From: an uncultured Fibrobacter sp.
GTDB taxonomy: Bacteria > Fibrobacterota > Fibrobacteria > Fibrobacterales > Fibrobacteraceae
DNA length: 64,000 nt
Assembly: GCF_947166265.1 (NCBI RefSeq)
Contig: NZ_CAMVDO010000011.1
Coordinates: 42,912-106,911, forward strand
Reading direction: 5' to 3'
The notes under the pieces are model-generated. The model saw only the letters and a list, made by a program, of their open reading frames with translations. It made no database searches and had not been told where the DNA came from. Shown here in pieces: positions 28,211 through 38,800 of this stretch (positions are counted from its first letter, which is position 1; every line of letters starts with the position of its first letter). Position numbers and translations under genes: made by a program.

Positions 28211-29890
28211 ATGGATATTCCCGAATCCTCGAATTTTGTACAGGACATTATCGTAAACGACCTCGCCACGGGCAAGCGCAAGAACGTGCACACCCGTTTT
28301 CCCCCTGAACCGAACGGCTACATCCACATCGGACACGCCAAGTCCATCTGCCTGAACTTCGGTACGGCAAACAAGTACAAGGACTTCGGTGGCGTCACGA
28401 ACCTCCGCTTCGACGACACGAACCCCACTAAAGAAGACGTGGAATACGTGGACTCCATCCGCGAAGACGTGAAGTGGCTCGGCTTTGAATGGAAGGGCGG
28501 CGAATACTTCGCAAGCGACTACTACGACCAGATTTACGCTTTTGCCGAAAAGCTCATCGAAATGGGCAAGGCTTACGTGGAAGACCTGACCCGCGACGAG
28601 ATGCAGGAATACCGCGGCAACGACGCCGGCAAGCCGAGCCGTCCGAGCCCCTACCGCGACCGCAGCGTCGAAGAGAACATGAAGCTCTTCCGCGAAATGC
28701 GCGACGGCAAGTATGCCGACGGCGAAAAGTGCCTCCGTGCCAAGGTGGACCTTTCTAGCCCGAACATGAACATGCGCGATCCGGTCATCTACCGCATTAA
28801 GCACTGCACCCACCACCGTACCGGCGACAAGTGGTGCATCTACCCGATGTATGACTTTGCGCACCCGCTTAGCGACTGGATCGAAGGCATTACCCACTCC
28901 ATCTGTACGCTGGAATTCGAAGCGCACCGCCCGCTATACGACTGGTTCCTGATTGAACTGGGCCTGGACAATCGCCCGCAGCAGATTGAATTTGCCCGCC
29001 TGAACCTCACCTACACCATGATGAGCAAGCGTAAGCTTTTGGAACTGGTGCAGACGAAGGCCGTGATGGGCTGGAACGACCCGCGTATGCCGACGGTTTG
29101 CGGTTACCGCCGCCGCGGATTTACCCCGAGTTCCATCCGCGAGTTCTGCGACCGTATCGGCGTTTCCAAGGCCGACTCCATGGTCGATGTGAACCTCCTC
29201 TACTTCTGCATCCGCGAAGAACTGAACCAGACCGCCAATCGCGTGATGGCCGTGATTGATCCGGTCAAGCTCGTGATTGACAACTGGGAAGCGGGCAAGG
29301 TTGAAATGATCGAAGTGGAAAATAACCCGAACGACCCGAACGCAGGCACGCGCCAGGTACCGTTCAGCGGCGAACTCTACATCGAAGCCGACGACTTTAT
29401 GGAAGAACCGCCGAAGAAGTACTTCCGCCTGAAACCCGAAGGCGAAGTCCGCCTGAAGGGCGCCTACTTCGTGACTTGCAAGAGTGTCGAAAAGGACGCC
29501 GACGGCAAGGTGAAGGTCATTCACTGCGTCTATGACCCGCAGAGCAAGGGTGGTGAAACTCCCGATGGCCGCAAGGTCAAGGGCACCATCCACTGGGTTT
29601 CCGCCGCTCACGCCGTGGACGCCGAAGTACGCCTGATCGACAACCTCTTCACGCTCGAAGACCCCTCGGCAGTTCCCGAAGGCGAAGACTGGCACGACTA
29701 CCTGAACCCGGAATCCATGGTCATCAAGCAGGCCAAGGTGGAACCGAGCCTCGCCAACGCAAAGCTCGAAGACCGCTTCCAGTTCATGCGCCAGGGCTAC
29801 TTCTGCCTCGATAGCGAAGATTCCAAGCCGGGTCACCTGGTGTTCAACCGCACCGTGGGCCTGAAGGATTCCTTCAACCCGTCCAAGTAA
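28211..29890 (+). CDS. glnS: Glutaminyl-tRNA synthetase
   Basis: A class I aminoacyl-tRNA synthetase of 559 residues. It has [15 protein letters not shown] with the HIGH motif at 39-42, RFDDTNP, a KMSKS equivalent MMSKRKL, and a C-terminal pair of anticodon-binding beta barrels ([30 protein letters not shown]). Having GlnRS means this organism charges Gln directly, a property of only some bacteria. AAAGGA precedes the ATG; the family N-terminus also supports 28211 rather than an earlier start. A strong terminator follows at 29931. Confidence 0.97.
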   Translation: MDIPESSNFVQDIIVNDLATGKRKNVHTRFPPEPNGYIHIGHAKSICLNFGTANKYKDFGGVTNLRFDDTNPTKEDVEYVDSIREDVKWLGFEWKGGEYFASDYYDQIYAFAEKLIEMGKAYVEDLTRDEMQEYRGNDAGKPSRPSPYRDRSVEENMKLFREMRDGKYADGEKCLRAKVDLSSPNMNMRDPVIYRIKHCTHHRTGDKWCIYPMYDFAHPLSDWIEGITHSICTLEFEAHRPLYDWFLIELGLDNRPQQIEFARLNLTYTMMSKRKLLELVQTKAVMGWNDPRMPTVCGYRRRGFTPSSIREFCDRIGVSKADSMVDVNLLYFCIREELNQTANRVMAVIDPVKLVIDNWEAGKVEMIEVENNPNDPNAGTRQVPFSGELYIEADDFMEEPPKKYFRLKPEGEVRLKGAYFVTCKSVEKDADGKVKVIHCVYDPQSKGGETPDGRKVKGTIHWVSAAHAVDAEVRLIDNLFTLEDPSAVPEGEDWHDYLNPESMVIKQAKVEPSLANAKLEDRFQFMRQGYFCLDSEDSKPGHLVFNRTVGLKDSFNPSK

Positions 29891-29930
29891 TTCGAGCCTC
29901 AAAAACTCAGAAGCAACTTTATATAAAATG

Positions 29931-29957
29931 ACGGCTTCCCTTCGGGAAGCCGTTTTC
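29931..29957 (+). terminator. Rho-independent terminator after glnS
   Basis: ACGGCTTCCC (29931-29940) pairs with GGGAAGCCGT (29944-29953), loop TTC, followed by TTTCATTTCC. It may also serve the opposing surface-protein operon that ends at 30014. Confidence 0.88.
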
Positions 29958-30013
29958 ATTTCCAGCGAAAATTTCGCCAACTTATTCGAAGAATCTGAGG
30001 GAATAGCCCCTAA

Positions 30014-32617
30014 CTACTCCGTATCCTTTATGCAGCGGACTGAAATTTCGTAGTCGCCCTTGTTCGTGTCGCCGACGTAATAAGCTCCGTAATTACTGTA
30101 GACCATGCCTAGATTATAGGCATTATAGTAACCTTCCTCAGAAGAACTCCAGAAGAACGCGCCTTTGCCATCGTCGACGTAACTGTCGCCAGCTTTCTTG
30201 CCTGCAGGGAGAGCCAAGAAACCATAGACATCCCTGCCAAGGTATTGAGTGTTATTAGAATATAGATTCCATCCAAACCTGGACTTCAACAGTATGCCAG
30301 CATTCGAAGAACCTCCGACAGCAGCGAACAAAGTATTCCACTCATCGTTGTTTGGCAAATGCCAACCTTCGGGGCAAATACCTCGCACAGGGTAGGTCGG
30401 AGTGCATATCGATTCGCGACCACAATTTTTGCCATTCGTAGAGAACACCCCAGCACTATCCATGGCAGCAGACCAATGGTATAGGCGACCATACTTTTCG
30501 CATTTTTGGTCAAAGCCCTCATAACAACTCGAACGTCCGCCTAAAAGCCCCGGGTACATTACGCTATCCGAGAAATTCAGGTTTTCGGCCATCCAGGTCT
30601 GCGAACCAATCTTTACAATTTTATAAACCTTGTTGTCACGTTCATCAGTAATCGTTTCGTACTTTGCCGTATCGGGGTATTCATAGCTACCCAGTTCCCA
30701 CACATACGATGTAGAAGACTTTTTCTTGCAATCATATACACCGTAAGCAAATGCACTATATACGGAATCTCGTTGTACATCTGCCGTATAAGAAACACAA
30801 CCAAGGCCAATGTTTCGCTCCAACTGCAAAGCCACCCTGAAGGTATCCTTTTCGCACACATACTGCGCCGTATCCACAACAAGTCCTTTCAAAAGTTCAC
30901 CATTCCTATTACAAGGCAATCCGTATGTATTTCTCTGGAAAATCGTTGCCACACTCCATTTTGTTCCATTGCAGAAGTAATAGGCCGTATCACGCACCAC
31001 GCCACGCACCACCGTTCCAGAATCACTCTTGGTGCAAGTTTGCCCATAGTGGTCGTACTGTTCTACCGTAGCCGTCGCCCAAACCTTGCTCTGGCAGATA
31101 AAGTAACTGCCATTCTGCGTTGCAATATCCGATTCCCTCAGTTCCGTACAAAGCCCCAATTCGTCGTACCATTCGCCAACGGAATCGCCGTTGCACACAA
31201 GCTTATAGCCCAACTTATTCGAAAGCAGTTCGCGCGTACAAGAGGAACCCTCGGTACCGTTCACCACCTTACCCACAGAATCCCCATCACAGATAATCTT
31301 ATAGCCGGACTTGTCCGTCAAGGCCTTCATCGTACAAACAGTTCCATTTGTTCCGTTCAAGATAACGCCCACGGAATCTCCATCACAAAGAATCTTATTG
31401 CCGTTGCCATTTTTCAAAGGTAACATCCAGCAGGCCGTGCCATCGTCACCATCTCGACCGTCTGTACCATTCGTTCCGTTCCAAATAAAACCAACGGAAT
31501 CGCCGTCGCAAATAATCTTGCTTCCGGTACTATCTACGGTTTGCATCCAGCAGGCCGTCCCATCTTCGCCATTTTTTCCATCCTTGCCGTCTTCGCCATC
31601 CAAGATAACTCCAATGGAATCGCCATCACAAAGAATCTTGTTGCCATTTCCCTCTTTCAAGGGTTCCATCCAGCAGGTCGTACCATTTTCACCGTTCTTT
31701 CCATTCTTGCCATCTGTTCCATTTAAAATGACTCCTACCGAATCATGATTGCAAAGAATCTTGTAGCCACTTCCGTCACCAAGTTCTTCGGTCACGCAAG
31801 CGGTTCCATTCTTACCATCGGTACCTTTTGTGCCATCTTTTCCGTTCTTGATAAAGCCCACGGAATCACCGTTGCAATACACCGTAACACCTACAATAAA
31901 GTTTTCGTTTTCATCATAGACTTCGCTCAGAGAACACACCTTTCCCGGGGCCCCATCATCTCCATCATCGGCATTTTCACCATTGGAACCGTTAGCTCCA
32001 TCCAGAATCGTCCCCATTTGCACCCAGGAACCCGAGCTATTTTTACAAAAGACATTAAGATTCTCGTCATAGTCCCTTTCCATATAGCAATAGCTACCAT
32101 CATCTCCCTTGCTTCCGCGTTCACCGGGGAGACCATTTTCGCCGTCGCTTCCGGCATAACCATCCGGTCCCTTATCGCCCGGATCCCCCTTTACCCCCTT
32201 TGCACCATCGGCACCATCTTTTCCTGCATCACCCTGTTCGCCTTGCAAGCCTTGCTCACCCTGCAAGCCGTTCAGCACAACGCCCACGGAATCACTCCCG
32301 CAAACAATCTTTACGCCACTCGAGTCCGCAAGAGTCTCCGTATGGCACTTGACCGTTTCGTAGACAGTTTCTAGGCTAGAGCCCCCTACGGAACGCCATA
32401 CGCCACCGACGCAAATTCGCTTAACACGTTCATCACTCACATAAAATTGGACACCTTCGTTTTCGGCAGAACAGGCGGGCAAGTTATCGAAGGACTCGGC
32501 CACCTGGAGTTGTTCTTTTTCAATGACTTTAACCGCCTCGTCAGAGGCGGATTCGGAACATGCCGCAAGCAAAGCCAGAGGCATCAACATCGCAAGGGAT
32601 TTTAGGCATTTCAACAT
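30014..32617 (-). CDS. FISUMP lipoprotein with collagen-like and Cys-pair repeats (last of operon)
   Basis: An 867-residue lipoprotein. The ATG at 32617 is chosen for AAGGAAG 6 nt upstream; the lipobox is ALLAAC. Residues ~100-480 alternate Gly-x-y collagen-like runs (GDKGPDGYAGSDGENG) with about nine copies of a ~30-residue module, C-x(12-16)-C-DGDS-[VI]-GV-[IV]-x-NG. Three or four units of a second motif, YYCNGTKW with a following TYG-x-xC, come next. The last ~190 residues are a FISUMP domain (IGSQTWMAENLNFSD, YHWSAAMDSAG, GICPEGWHLPNNDEWN, FFWSSSEE, SVRC). It is probably anchored in the outer membrane as an extended stalk with a C-terminal head. Confidence 0.85.
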   Translation of the reverse strand: MLKCLKSLAMLMPLALLAACSESASDEAVKVIEKEQLQVAESFDNLPACSAENEGVQFYVSDERVKRICVGGVWRSVGGSSLETVYETVKCHTETLADSSGVKIVCGSDSVGVVLNGLQGEQGLQGEQGDAGKDGADGAKGVKGDPGDKGPDGYAGSDGENGLPGERGSKGDDGSYCYMERDYDENLNVFCKNSSGSWVQMGTILDGANGSNGENADDGDDGAPGKVCSLSEVYDENENFIVGVTVYCNGDSVGFIKNGKDGTKGTDGKNGTACVTEELGDGSGYKILCNHDSVGVILNGTDGKNGKNGENGTTCWMEPLKEGNGNKILCDGDSIGVILDGEDGKDGKNGEDGTACWMQTVDSTGSKIICDGDSVGFIWNGTNGTDGRDGDDGTACWMLPLKNGNGNKILCDGDSVGVILNGTNGTVCTMKALTDKSGYKIICDGDSVGKVVNGTEGSSCTRELLSNKLGYKLVCNGDSVGEWYDELGLCTELRESDIATQNGSYFICQSKVWATATVEQYDHYGQTCTKSDSGTVVRGVVRDTAYYFCNGTKWSVATIFQRNTYGLPCNRNGELLKGLVVDTAQYVCEKDTFRVALQLERNIGLGCVSYTADVQRDSVYSAFAYGVYDCKKKSSTSYVWELGSYEYPDTAKYETITDERDNKVYKIVKIGSQTWMAENLNFSDSVMYPGLLGGRSSCYEGFDQKCEKYGRLYHWSAAMDSAGVFSTNGKNCGRESICTPTYPVRGICPEGWHLPNNDEWNTLFAAVGGSSNAGILLKSRFGWNLYSNNTQYLGRDVYGFLALPAGKKAGDSYVDDGKGAFFWSSSEEGYYNAYNLGMVYSNYGAYYVGDTNKGDYEISVRCIKDTE

Positions 32618-32655
32618 AAGCGACTTCCTTGACAAACTTTTAACATCCATAAAAA

Positions 32656-35600
32656 TCATTTATTCTTGACGCAACGGAGATACCTAAGGATATTCTTATC
32701 TCCGTATGAAAAATTCACATACTTCGTATGACTGTACAAATCCAAGAAATAGGCATAGCCACTTCCATATTCTGTAGAAGACCAGAAGGGGCAAACCTCA
32801 AGCAAGCTAGAAAAGCCTCCTTTCAAGCCATTCTGATAGCCACCCGGAAGCGCCGTAAAGCCAACGACATCCTTGCCCAAGAGATCATCCCCCGAAACAA
32901 CACCATTGTAATCGTAGAAATTCCAATCATACGTCGACTTTAACATCTTTCCGGCGAGGTTCTTTCCCACTTCAAGTAGTTTCTTTTCCCACCTAGATTC
33001 TGTCGCCAACTTGCCAATATTTATGAACAGACGATCCCATTCACTATTGTTCGGCACATGCCAGCCCTTGGGGCACAACCCCTTCATCTGGTTTTCTACG
33101 ACACAGGTTTTTCCATATCCGCATCCATCCGTATAATTGGCACTGTCCATCGCCGCCGCCCACGAATAAAGCCTACCGTATTTATTACAATTTTCCAAAT
33201 CATTGCCATAGCAAGACAAACGACTGGTATCACTCCCTAAAGTTCTGTTACTTGCCGTATCCGCATAGTTCAAGTTTTCGGCCATCCAGGTCTGTGCATC
33301 AGCACCTTCGCCAATGACAACGGTCTTATAAACCTTTTTATCACGAGAATCCGTCATCGTGCCGTACTTCCATCCCGTTTCTTCGGCAAAGTCCGTAATT
33401 CTCCATGTCGGAGAAGATTTTACCATAGTACACAGATTATTCGCATACCAAACATTTCCATAATGTTCTTCACGCGTAGCCTCCTGATTATAAGAGGTGC
33501 AACCCAGTCCTAATTCAAGTTCACGCACGGTGGCCTCCCTAAAACTCCCTCCATCGCACACGTACTTAATGGAATCCACAACCTCACCCGGAACAATCGC
33601 GCCGTCTCCGGTGCAAGTTTTTCCATAAACATTACGTTCATTTATGGTAGCCGTCTTCCACTTACCACTACTGCAAATATAGTAGGCCGTATCGGTCACG
33701 TTTCCACGAATCACCTCGCCTTCGTTATCCGAGGTGCAAATTCGCTCATACAAATCGTAGTCCGTCATTGCAGCTTTATACCATTTACGCGACTCATTGC
33801 CGTAGCAGATATAGTAAGTCGTCGTAATGTGATCGACCACCTTGTTGTTATTTTCGTTACAACCGCCAAGCACAGCCTCTATATACGAGGGCTCACGCCA
33901 TTGTTCATCTTCGGCATCGTACAAGTACTTTTTCCCGTTAACGTCGCTCTTTTTCAGTGCTCCGTCAGTAGTATCGGCAGGGAAACCGTAGGTGGCATAT
34001 TCCAGTTCGGTCGCCACGCGCCATTCTGTTCCCGTGCAGTAGTAATAGGCGTCCTTGTTCACCTTGCCCGCAACGACTGTAGCCTTGGCATCGGTATCGC
34101 AAACTTTTCCGTTAGTATCGTATTCAATGTCGGTCGCTTCACGCCAGGCCGTACCGTTACAGTAGTAATAAATCTTCTTATTTACCTTACCCGTCTTTAC
34201 GGTTCCTTCCTTGCTGCAAGCCACCCCATAGGTGTCGTATTCCACAGGCGTCGAAGAAACCCAGCCGCCAGCAGTGCAGGTATAGAAATGAGCGCCGTAA
34301 AGTTCAACCACACCAACATTTCCACTTGCACAGGCCGAAAGCGCAATCCAGTCACCTTCGCTGCAAGCATAATCCACGGAGTTGACCGTTTCAAGAATTC
34401 CTTCGCGCCATTCGGTGCAAGTTCCAAGCGTATTGAGTAGCACATCCACCGAATCGCCACCGCACATCACCTTTAGGCCAAGGCCATTTTCAAGGGGTTC
34501 CATGGTGCAGTTAGTGCCACTGTAGCCATTCAAAATCACGCCGATAGAATCGCCGTTGCATTCCACCTTGTAGCCAGAATTGTCAGCAAGCGGAGTCGTC
34601 TCGCAGTTATAACCGTTATAGCCGTTCTTCACCACTCCCACAGAATCGTGACCGCACAAAACCTTGAAACCCGACTTATCTTTCAGTTCAGCAACAGTGC
34701 AGCTATCGCCATCGCGGCCATCTGTACCGTTCTCGGCATTTTTACCATTCGTCACAACACCCACAGAATCGCCATCACAAAGAATCTTGTAACCCGATTC
34801 GTCTTTCAACTGAGCCACCGTACAGCTAACGCCGTCTTTAGCATCCAAGCCGTCTGTACCTTTTTCGCCATTCCGGATAACACCTACAGAATCCCCTGCA
34901 CAAAGAATCTTGTAACCGTCCGACTCTAGCTTTTCTACCGTGCAGCTCGTTCCATTTTTGGCATCCGTTCCGTTTTCTCCGTTCGTACCGTTCTTGATAA
35001 CGCCCACAGAATCCCCGTCACAGAGCAACTTGTAGCCCGACTTATCTTTCAGTTGCTTTACCGTGCAACTCGTTCCGTTTTCACCATTTGTACCATTGGT
35101 GCCATCGATACCATTCAGAATCACAGCCGACGTATCGCCACCGCAAAGCACGCGAAGCCCCGTTCCATCTTCAAGGGTTTCCATAACGCAGCTTCTTCCC
35201 GGCTCACCGGGTTCACCCGGATTTCCGTCTTTGCCGTTCTTTCCATTCTTTCCGTTGAGCACCACCCCCACGGAATCGCCGCCGCAAATAAGCTTGAGGC
35301 CGCTATTGTCCGTAAGCGCTTCTACGGTGCAGCCCGCTCCCGGATCGCCTTTGGCGCCAGTGTCTCCGTTCTCACCATTTTTACCGGAATCACCCGTTTC
35401 ACCACGGTCGCCCCTATCACCCTTATCGCCCTTTTCACCGGCTTTGCCATCGGCACCCGGTTGTCCCGACTCCCCTTTCTTACCTTGAGCCCCTTGGTCA
35501 CCACGGGCACCATTCAACACAACGCCTACGGAATCGCCTCCGCAAACGATTTTCACGCCAGAACCATCGGCAACACCTTCGGTGGTACAAGAGGTAGACA

Positions 35601-35859
35601 CCTTGACATTATGCGTATTCACGGTTGCCGAGGCAAGCCATTTCTTGTTCACGCATACATAGGAAGCCTCTTCCTTTTCTACATAGATTTCTTCGCCGAC
35701 ATTGTTGTTGTCGCAAGTAGGCAAGGCGCTCAAAGACTTCACCGACTTAATCGACAACTTTTCTAATGTAGCTTCGTTAGAGCTGGAACTTTCGAGGCAT
35801 CCCGTAAACAAGGTTGCCGCAGAAGCGAGCATCGCAAAAATTTTCACGCACTTTTTCAT
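32656..35859 (-). CDS. FISUMP lipoprotein with collagen-like and Cys-pair repeats (middle)
   Basis: A 1067-residue lipoprotein. GAGG lies 8 nt before the ATG at 35859 (two codons after an ATG too close to that site). The lipobox is TLFTGC. A long collagen-like run (GEKGDKGDRGDRGETGDSG) is followed by nine Cys-pair modules such as CTVKQLKDKSGYKLLCDGDS, separated by NGTNGENGTD spacers. About five copies of a second unit follow (EYDTYGVACSKEGTVKTGKV, YYYCNGTAWREAT). The C-terminal ~215 residues are a FISUMP domain (TWMAENLNYADTA, GRLYSWAAAMDSANY, GLCPKGWHVPNNSEWD, FWSSTEYG). It sits 18 nt after the 35878 gene and 38 nt before the next. Confidence 0.86.
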   Translation of the reverse strand: MKKCVKIFAMLASAATLFTGCLESSSSNEATLEKLSIKSVKSLSALPTCDNNNVGEEIYVEKEEASYVCVNKKWLASATVNTHNVKVSTSCTTEGVADGSGVKIVCGGDSVGVVLNGARGDQGAQGKKGESGQPGADGKAGEKGDKGDRGDRGETGDSGKNGENGDTGAKGDPGAGCTVEALTDNSGLKLICGGDSVGVVLNGKNGKNGKDGNPGEPGEPGRSCVMETLEDGTGLRVLCGGDTSAVILNGIDGTNGTNGENGTSCTVKQLKDKSGYKLLCDGDSVGVIKNGTNGENGTDAKNGTSCTVEKLESDGYKILCAGDSVGVIRNGEKGTDGLDAKDGVSCTVAQLKDESGYKILCDGDSVGVVTNGKNAENGTDGRDGDSCTVAELKDKSGFKVLCGHDSVGVVKNGYNGYNCETTPLADNSGYKVECNGDSIGVILNGYSGTNCTMEPLENGLGLKVMCGGDSVDVLLNTLGTCTEWREGILETVNSVDYACSEGDWIALSACASGNVGVVELYGAHFYTCTAGGWVSSTPVEYDTYGVACSKEGTVKTGKVNKKIYYYCNGTAWREATDIEYDTNGKVCDTDAKATVVAGKVNKDAYYYCTGTEWRVATELEYATYGFPADTTDGALKKSDVNGKKYLYDAEDEQWREPSYIEAVLGGCNENNNKVVDHITTTYYICYGNESRKWYKAAMTDYDLYERICTSDNEGEVIRGNVTDTAYYICSSGKWKTATINERNVYGKTCTGDGAIVPGEVVDSIKYVCDGGSFREATVRELELGLGCTSYNQEATREEHYGNVWYANNLCTMVKSSPTWRITDFAEETGWKYGTMTDSRDKKVYKTVVIGEGADAQTWMAENLNYADTASNRTLGSDTSRLSCYGNDLENCNKYGRLYSWAAAMDSANYTDGCGYGKTCVVENQMKGLCPKGWHVPNNSEWDRLFINIGKLATESRWEKKLLEVGKNLAGKMLKSTYDWNFYDYNGVVSGDDLLGKDVVGFTALPGGYQNGLKGGFSSLLEVCPFWSSTEYGSGYAYFLDLYSHTKYVNFSYGDKNILRYLRCVKNK

Positions 35860-35877
35860 AAGCATAACCTCGTTAAA

Positions 35878-38800
35878 TTAGTCCTGAACGCAGCGGACGG
35901 AGAAGCCTTCATTTTTATCATCACCCTGAATATAGGCAGAGTTGAATGCCAATCGCCATAGATAGGCCCCCCGATTAGTAGATTCAGTTGAGCTCCAAAT
36001 GTACGCTACAGACTCCCCATTTCCAAAGCCACCGGAAGATGCGTAGCCACCAGGAACCGCAGAAAAGCCGTACTTATCTTTAGCATAATACCATTCGCTA
36101 TAGTTCATGGACTGCATACTACTCTCTTGTTTACCCATAGCAGCATAAAGCGTTTCCCATTCACCCCTGCTAGGCAGATGCCAACCCTCTGGACAAATTC
36201 CCTGAACTCTCTCCGGGAGCGTACAAGTTTTGCCATCTCCACAAATAATTCCTTCACCATTATCATAGAGTTTGACTGAATCTATGGCAGCCGCCCAAGA
36301 GTACAAACGTCCGCGTGTTTTGCAATAGCCTAGCAAATCATTGTAGCACCAGGAGCGATTCTTTAGGCTCGGAGTCTTTACGCTGTCCGCATAATTCAGG
36401 TTTTCCGCCATCCAGACTTGCGTTCCAATCGTCACGCTTCTATAGGGCTGACCATCGCGTTCGTCAATAAAGACATCATACTTTATCAGCGGATTCATAT
36501 AGGACCACGGAATTTTTGCATATTCCGGTTTGGGGTCACCTTTCTTGAGTCCGCACATCAGACGAGAGTCTTTTGGAGCATTCCAAACAGGCACCATGGC
36601 ACAATACGTACCTTCGGCGGCATTGGTAATTACGCCAACAGAATCATATACGATTACGCCACCCGATTCCTTCGGGCACATCACCTTGAGCTTAGAACCA
36701 TCTGCCGTGGGTTCCGTGACACAAGAGGATCCATTCTTTCCGTCAGAGCCATTTGTCATCTGATACATGGTCTCCATCGAGGAATCGTCCTTTAGGCAAC
36801 GAAGGCTTATGCCACCAAGTTTGGAACGGTCCTGCAAGCCAACGTCACTACCCGAGAAATACCTGTAATACGCGGAACCACTTTTGCTGCTATAAGGAGT
36901 AGAGGTCCAAATATCGGCATATTCCGTTGCATCACTGCTAAAATTGCTACCATCCCAGTTTCCTGCAGCAAATGCAGAAAAACCATAAATATTGGAGCCA
37001 TCGTTGAAAAGAGCCGATTTCAACTTGGTCCCCGCATCATCGCCCACAAAATCAATCAAGGTGTTCCATTCATCGTTTGTCGGAACATGCCAACCGCTGG
37101 GACATGCCCCCTGTATTGGATACTCCGAAAGGCATTTCGTTCCGTATCCACACCCAGTATTTACACTGTCCATCGCCGCCGCCCAAGAATAATGACGACC
37201 ATACGTTTTACAACTTTCAGGTTTATTATCCGGGTAACAAGCCGTATTCCCCTTGAGAGAGGGCATCGCCACGCTATCCGCATAGTTCAGGTTTTCGGCC
37301 ATCCATACCTGCGAGCCGATTTTAGTCGCCTTGTAAACCTGGTTGTCACGGACATCGACAAACATCGCGTATTCATAATCAGGATTCAGGAACTGCCACG
37401 AGGGTTTCTCGGTCACAGGCCCCACATAATCTCCGCCACAGGTAATCGCGTAGCCATAGCCATTCTTGTTGACAGAGCAATTCTTACCGTCAGTGCCGTT
37501 CTTGCCATCCTTTCCGTCAGAGCCATTTGTCATCTGATACATGGTTTCCATCGAGGAATCGTCCTTTAGGCAACGGACAGGCCTTGCGATATCTTTTTCA
37601 TAATCCTCATCATATCCATCCCATATTTCAACAACATTTCTATAATCAACTAAGTACAAGAAATAGGGGCCCGGTTCGCTCGACGGCGAAGCGGTATTCA
37701 TATTAACGTCAGTTCCAAAATAGTTGAATCCTCCATTCATCGAAGCAGTCCCCGTCGGTGCCACTGAGAAGCCATAATCATCGGAGGCCTCGGGCCACCC
37801 CGCGTTCTTCGACTTCAGCCTATTTCCCTGCCCATCCACAAACTCGATAAGCGTTTCGTACTCGGCCTTGGCCGGCAGGTGCCAACCGTTGGGGCAAACG
37901 CCCTGCACCGGGTAAGTCGGTGAACATTTTTTTCCAAAACCGCACCCCGTATTCAAGGAGTCCATTGCAGCAGACCAGGTGTAATAGCGACCATATTTCG
38001 CGCAGGAATCCACTTTATCTGCATAGCAGCGTGAACGTTTTTTCATGCTTTGGAAGTTTACGCTATCGGCATAGTTCAGGTTTTCGGCCATCCACACCTG
38101 CGAGCCGATCTTTGTCGCCTTGTAGACCTGGTTGTCGCGGCCATCGACAAACATCGCATATTCATAATCAGGATTCAGGAACTGCCACGAAGGTTTCTCG
38201 GTCACCGTCCCCACATAATCTCCGCCACAGGCAAACGTGTAGCCATCGTCATTCTTTTCGATAGAGCAATTTTTGCCATCAATACCGTTCGTACCATTCT
38301 TGCCGTTCTTGCCGTTTGTCAGCTGCACCACCGTTGTCATCTGGGAATCGTCCTTTAGGCAACGGACTGAACGTGCAATATTTTTTTCACCATCTCCATC
38401 CCATAATTCAGCAACATTTCTATAATCAACAAAGTACAGGTAATAGGCACCAGTTTTACTGGACTGTGTTGCAGACCACACATTAGCGTCAACACCCCAA
38501 TAATCAGGATGAGGCTCTCCAGTCACATCAAAGCCCGAAGTCGGGGTCACAGAAAACCCATAATCATCGGAGGCTTCGGGCCACCCCGCATTCATCGACT
38601 TCAGCATATTTCCACGCCCATCGACAGCCTCCACAAGCGTTTCGTACTCGGCCTTGGTCGGCAGGTGCCAACCGTTGGGGCAAACGCCCTGTACCGGGTA
38701 TGTCGGCGAGCAGTTTTTACCATAACCGCAACCCGTATTCAAGGAGTCCATTGCTGCAGCCCAGCTGTAATAGCGACCATATTTCGCACAGGAATCCGCA

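Noticed and set aside
28934..29980. A 348-codon minus-strand open frame
   Set aside because: It is antisense to glnS and includes the terminator.
31250..35500. Regular ~100-bp DNA repeats suggesting a CRISPR array
   Set aside because: The repeats are in-frame coding for collagen-like and Cys-pair modules, vary by codon, and lack constant-length unique spacers.
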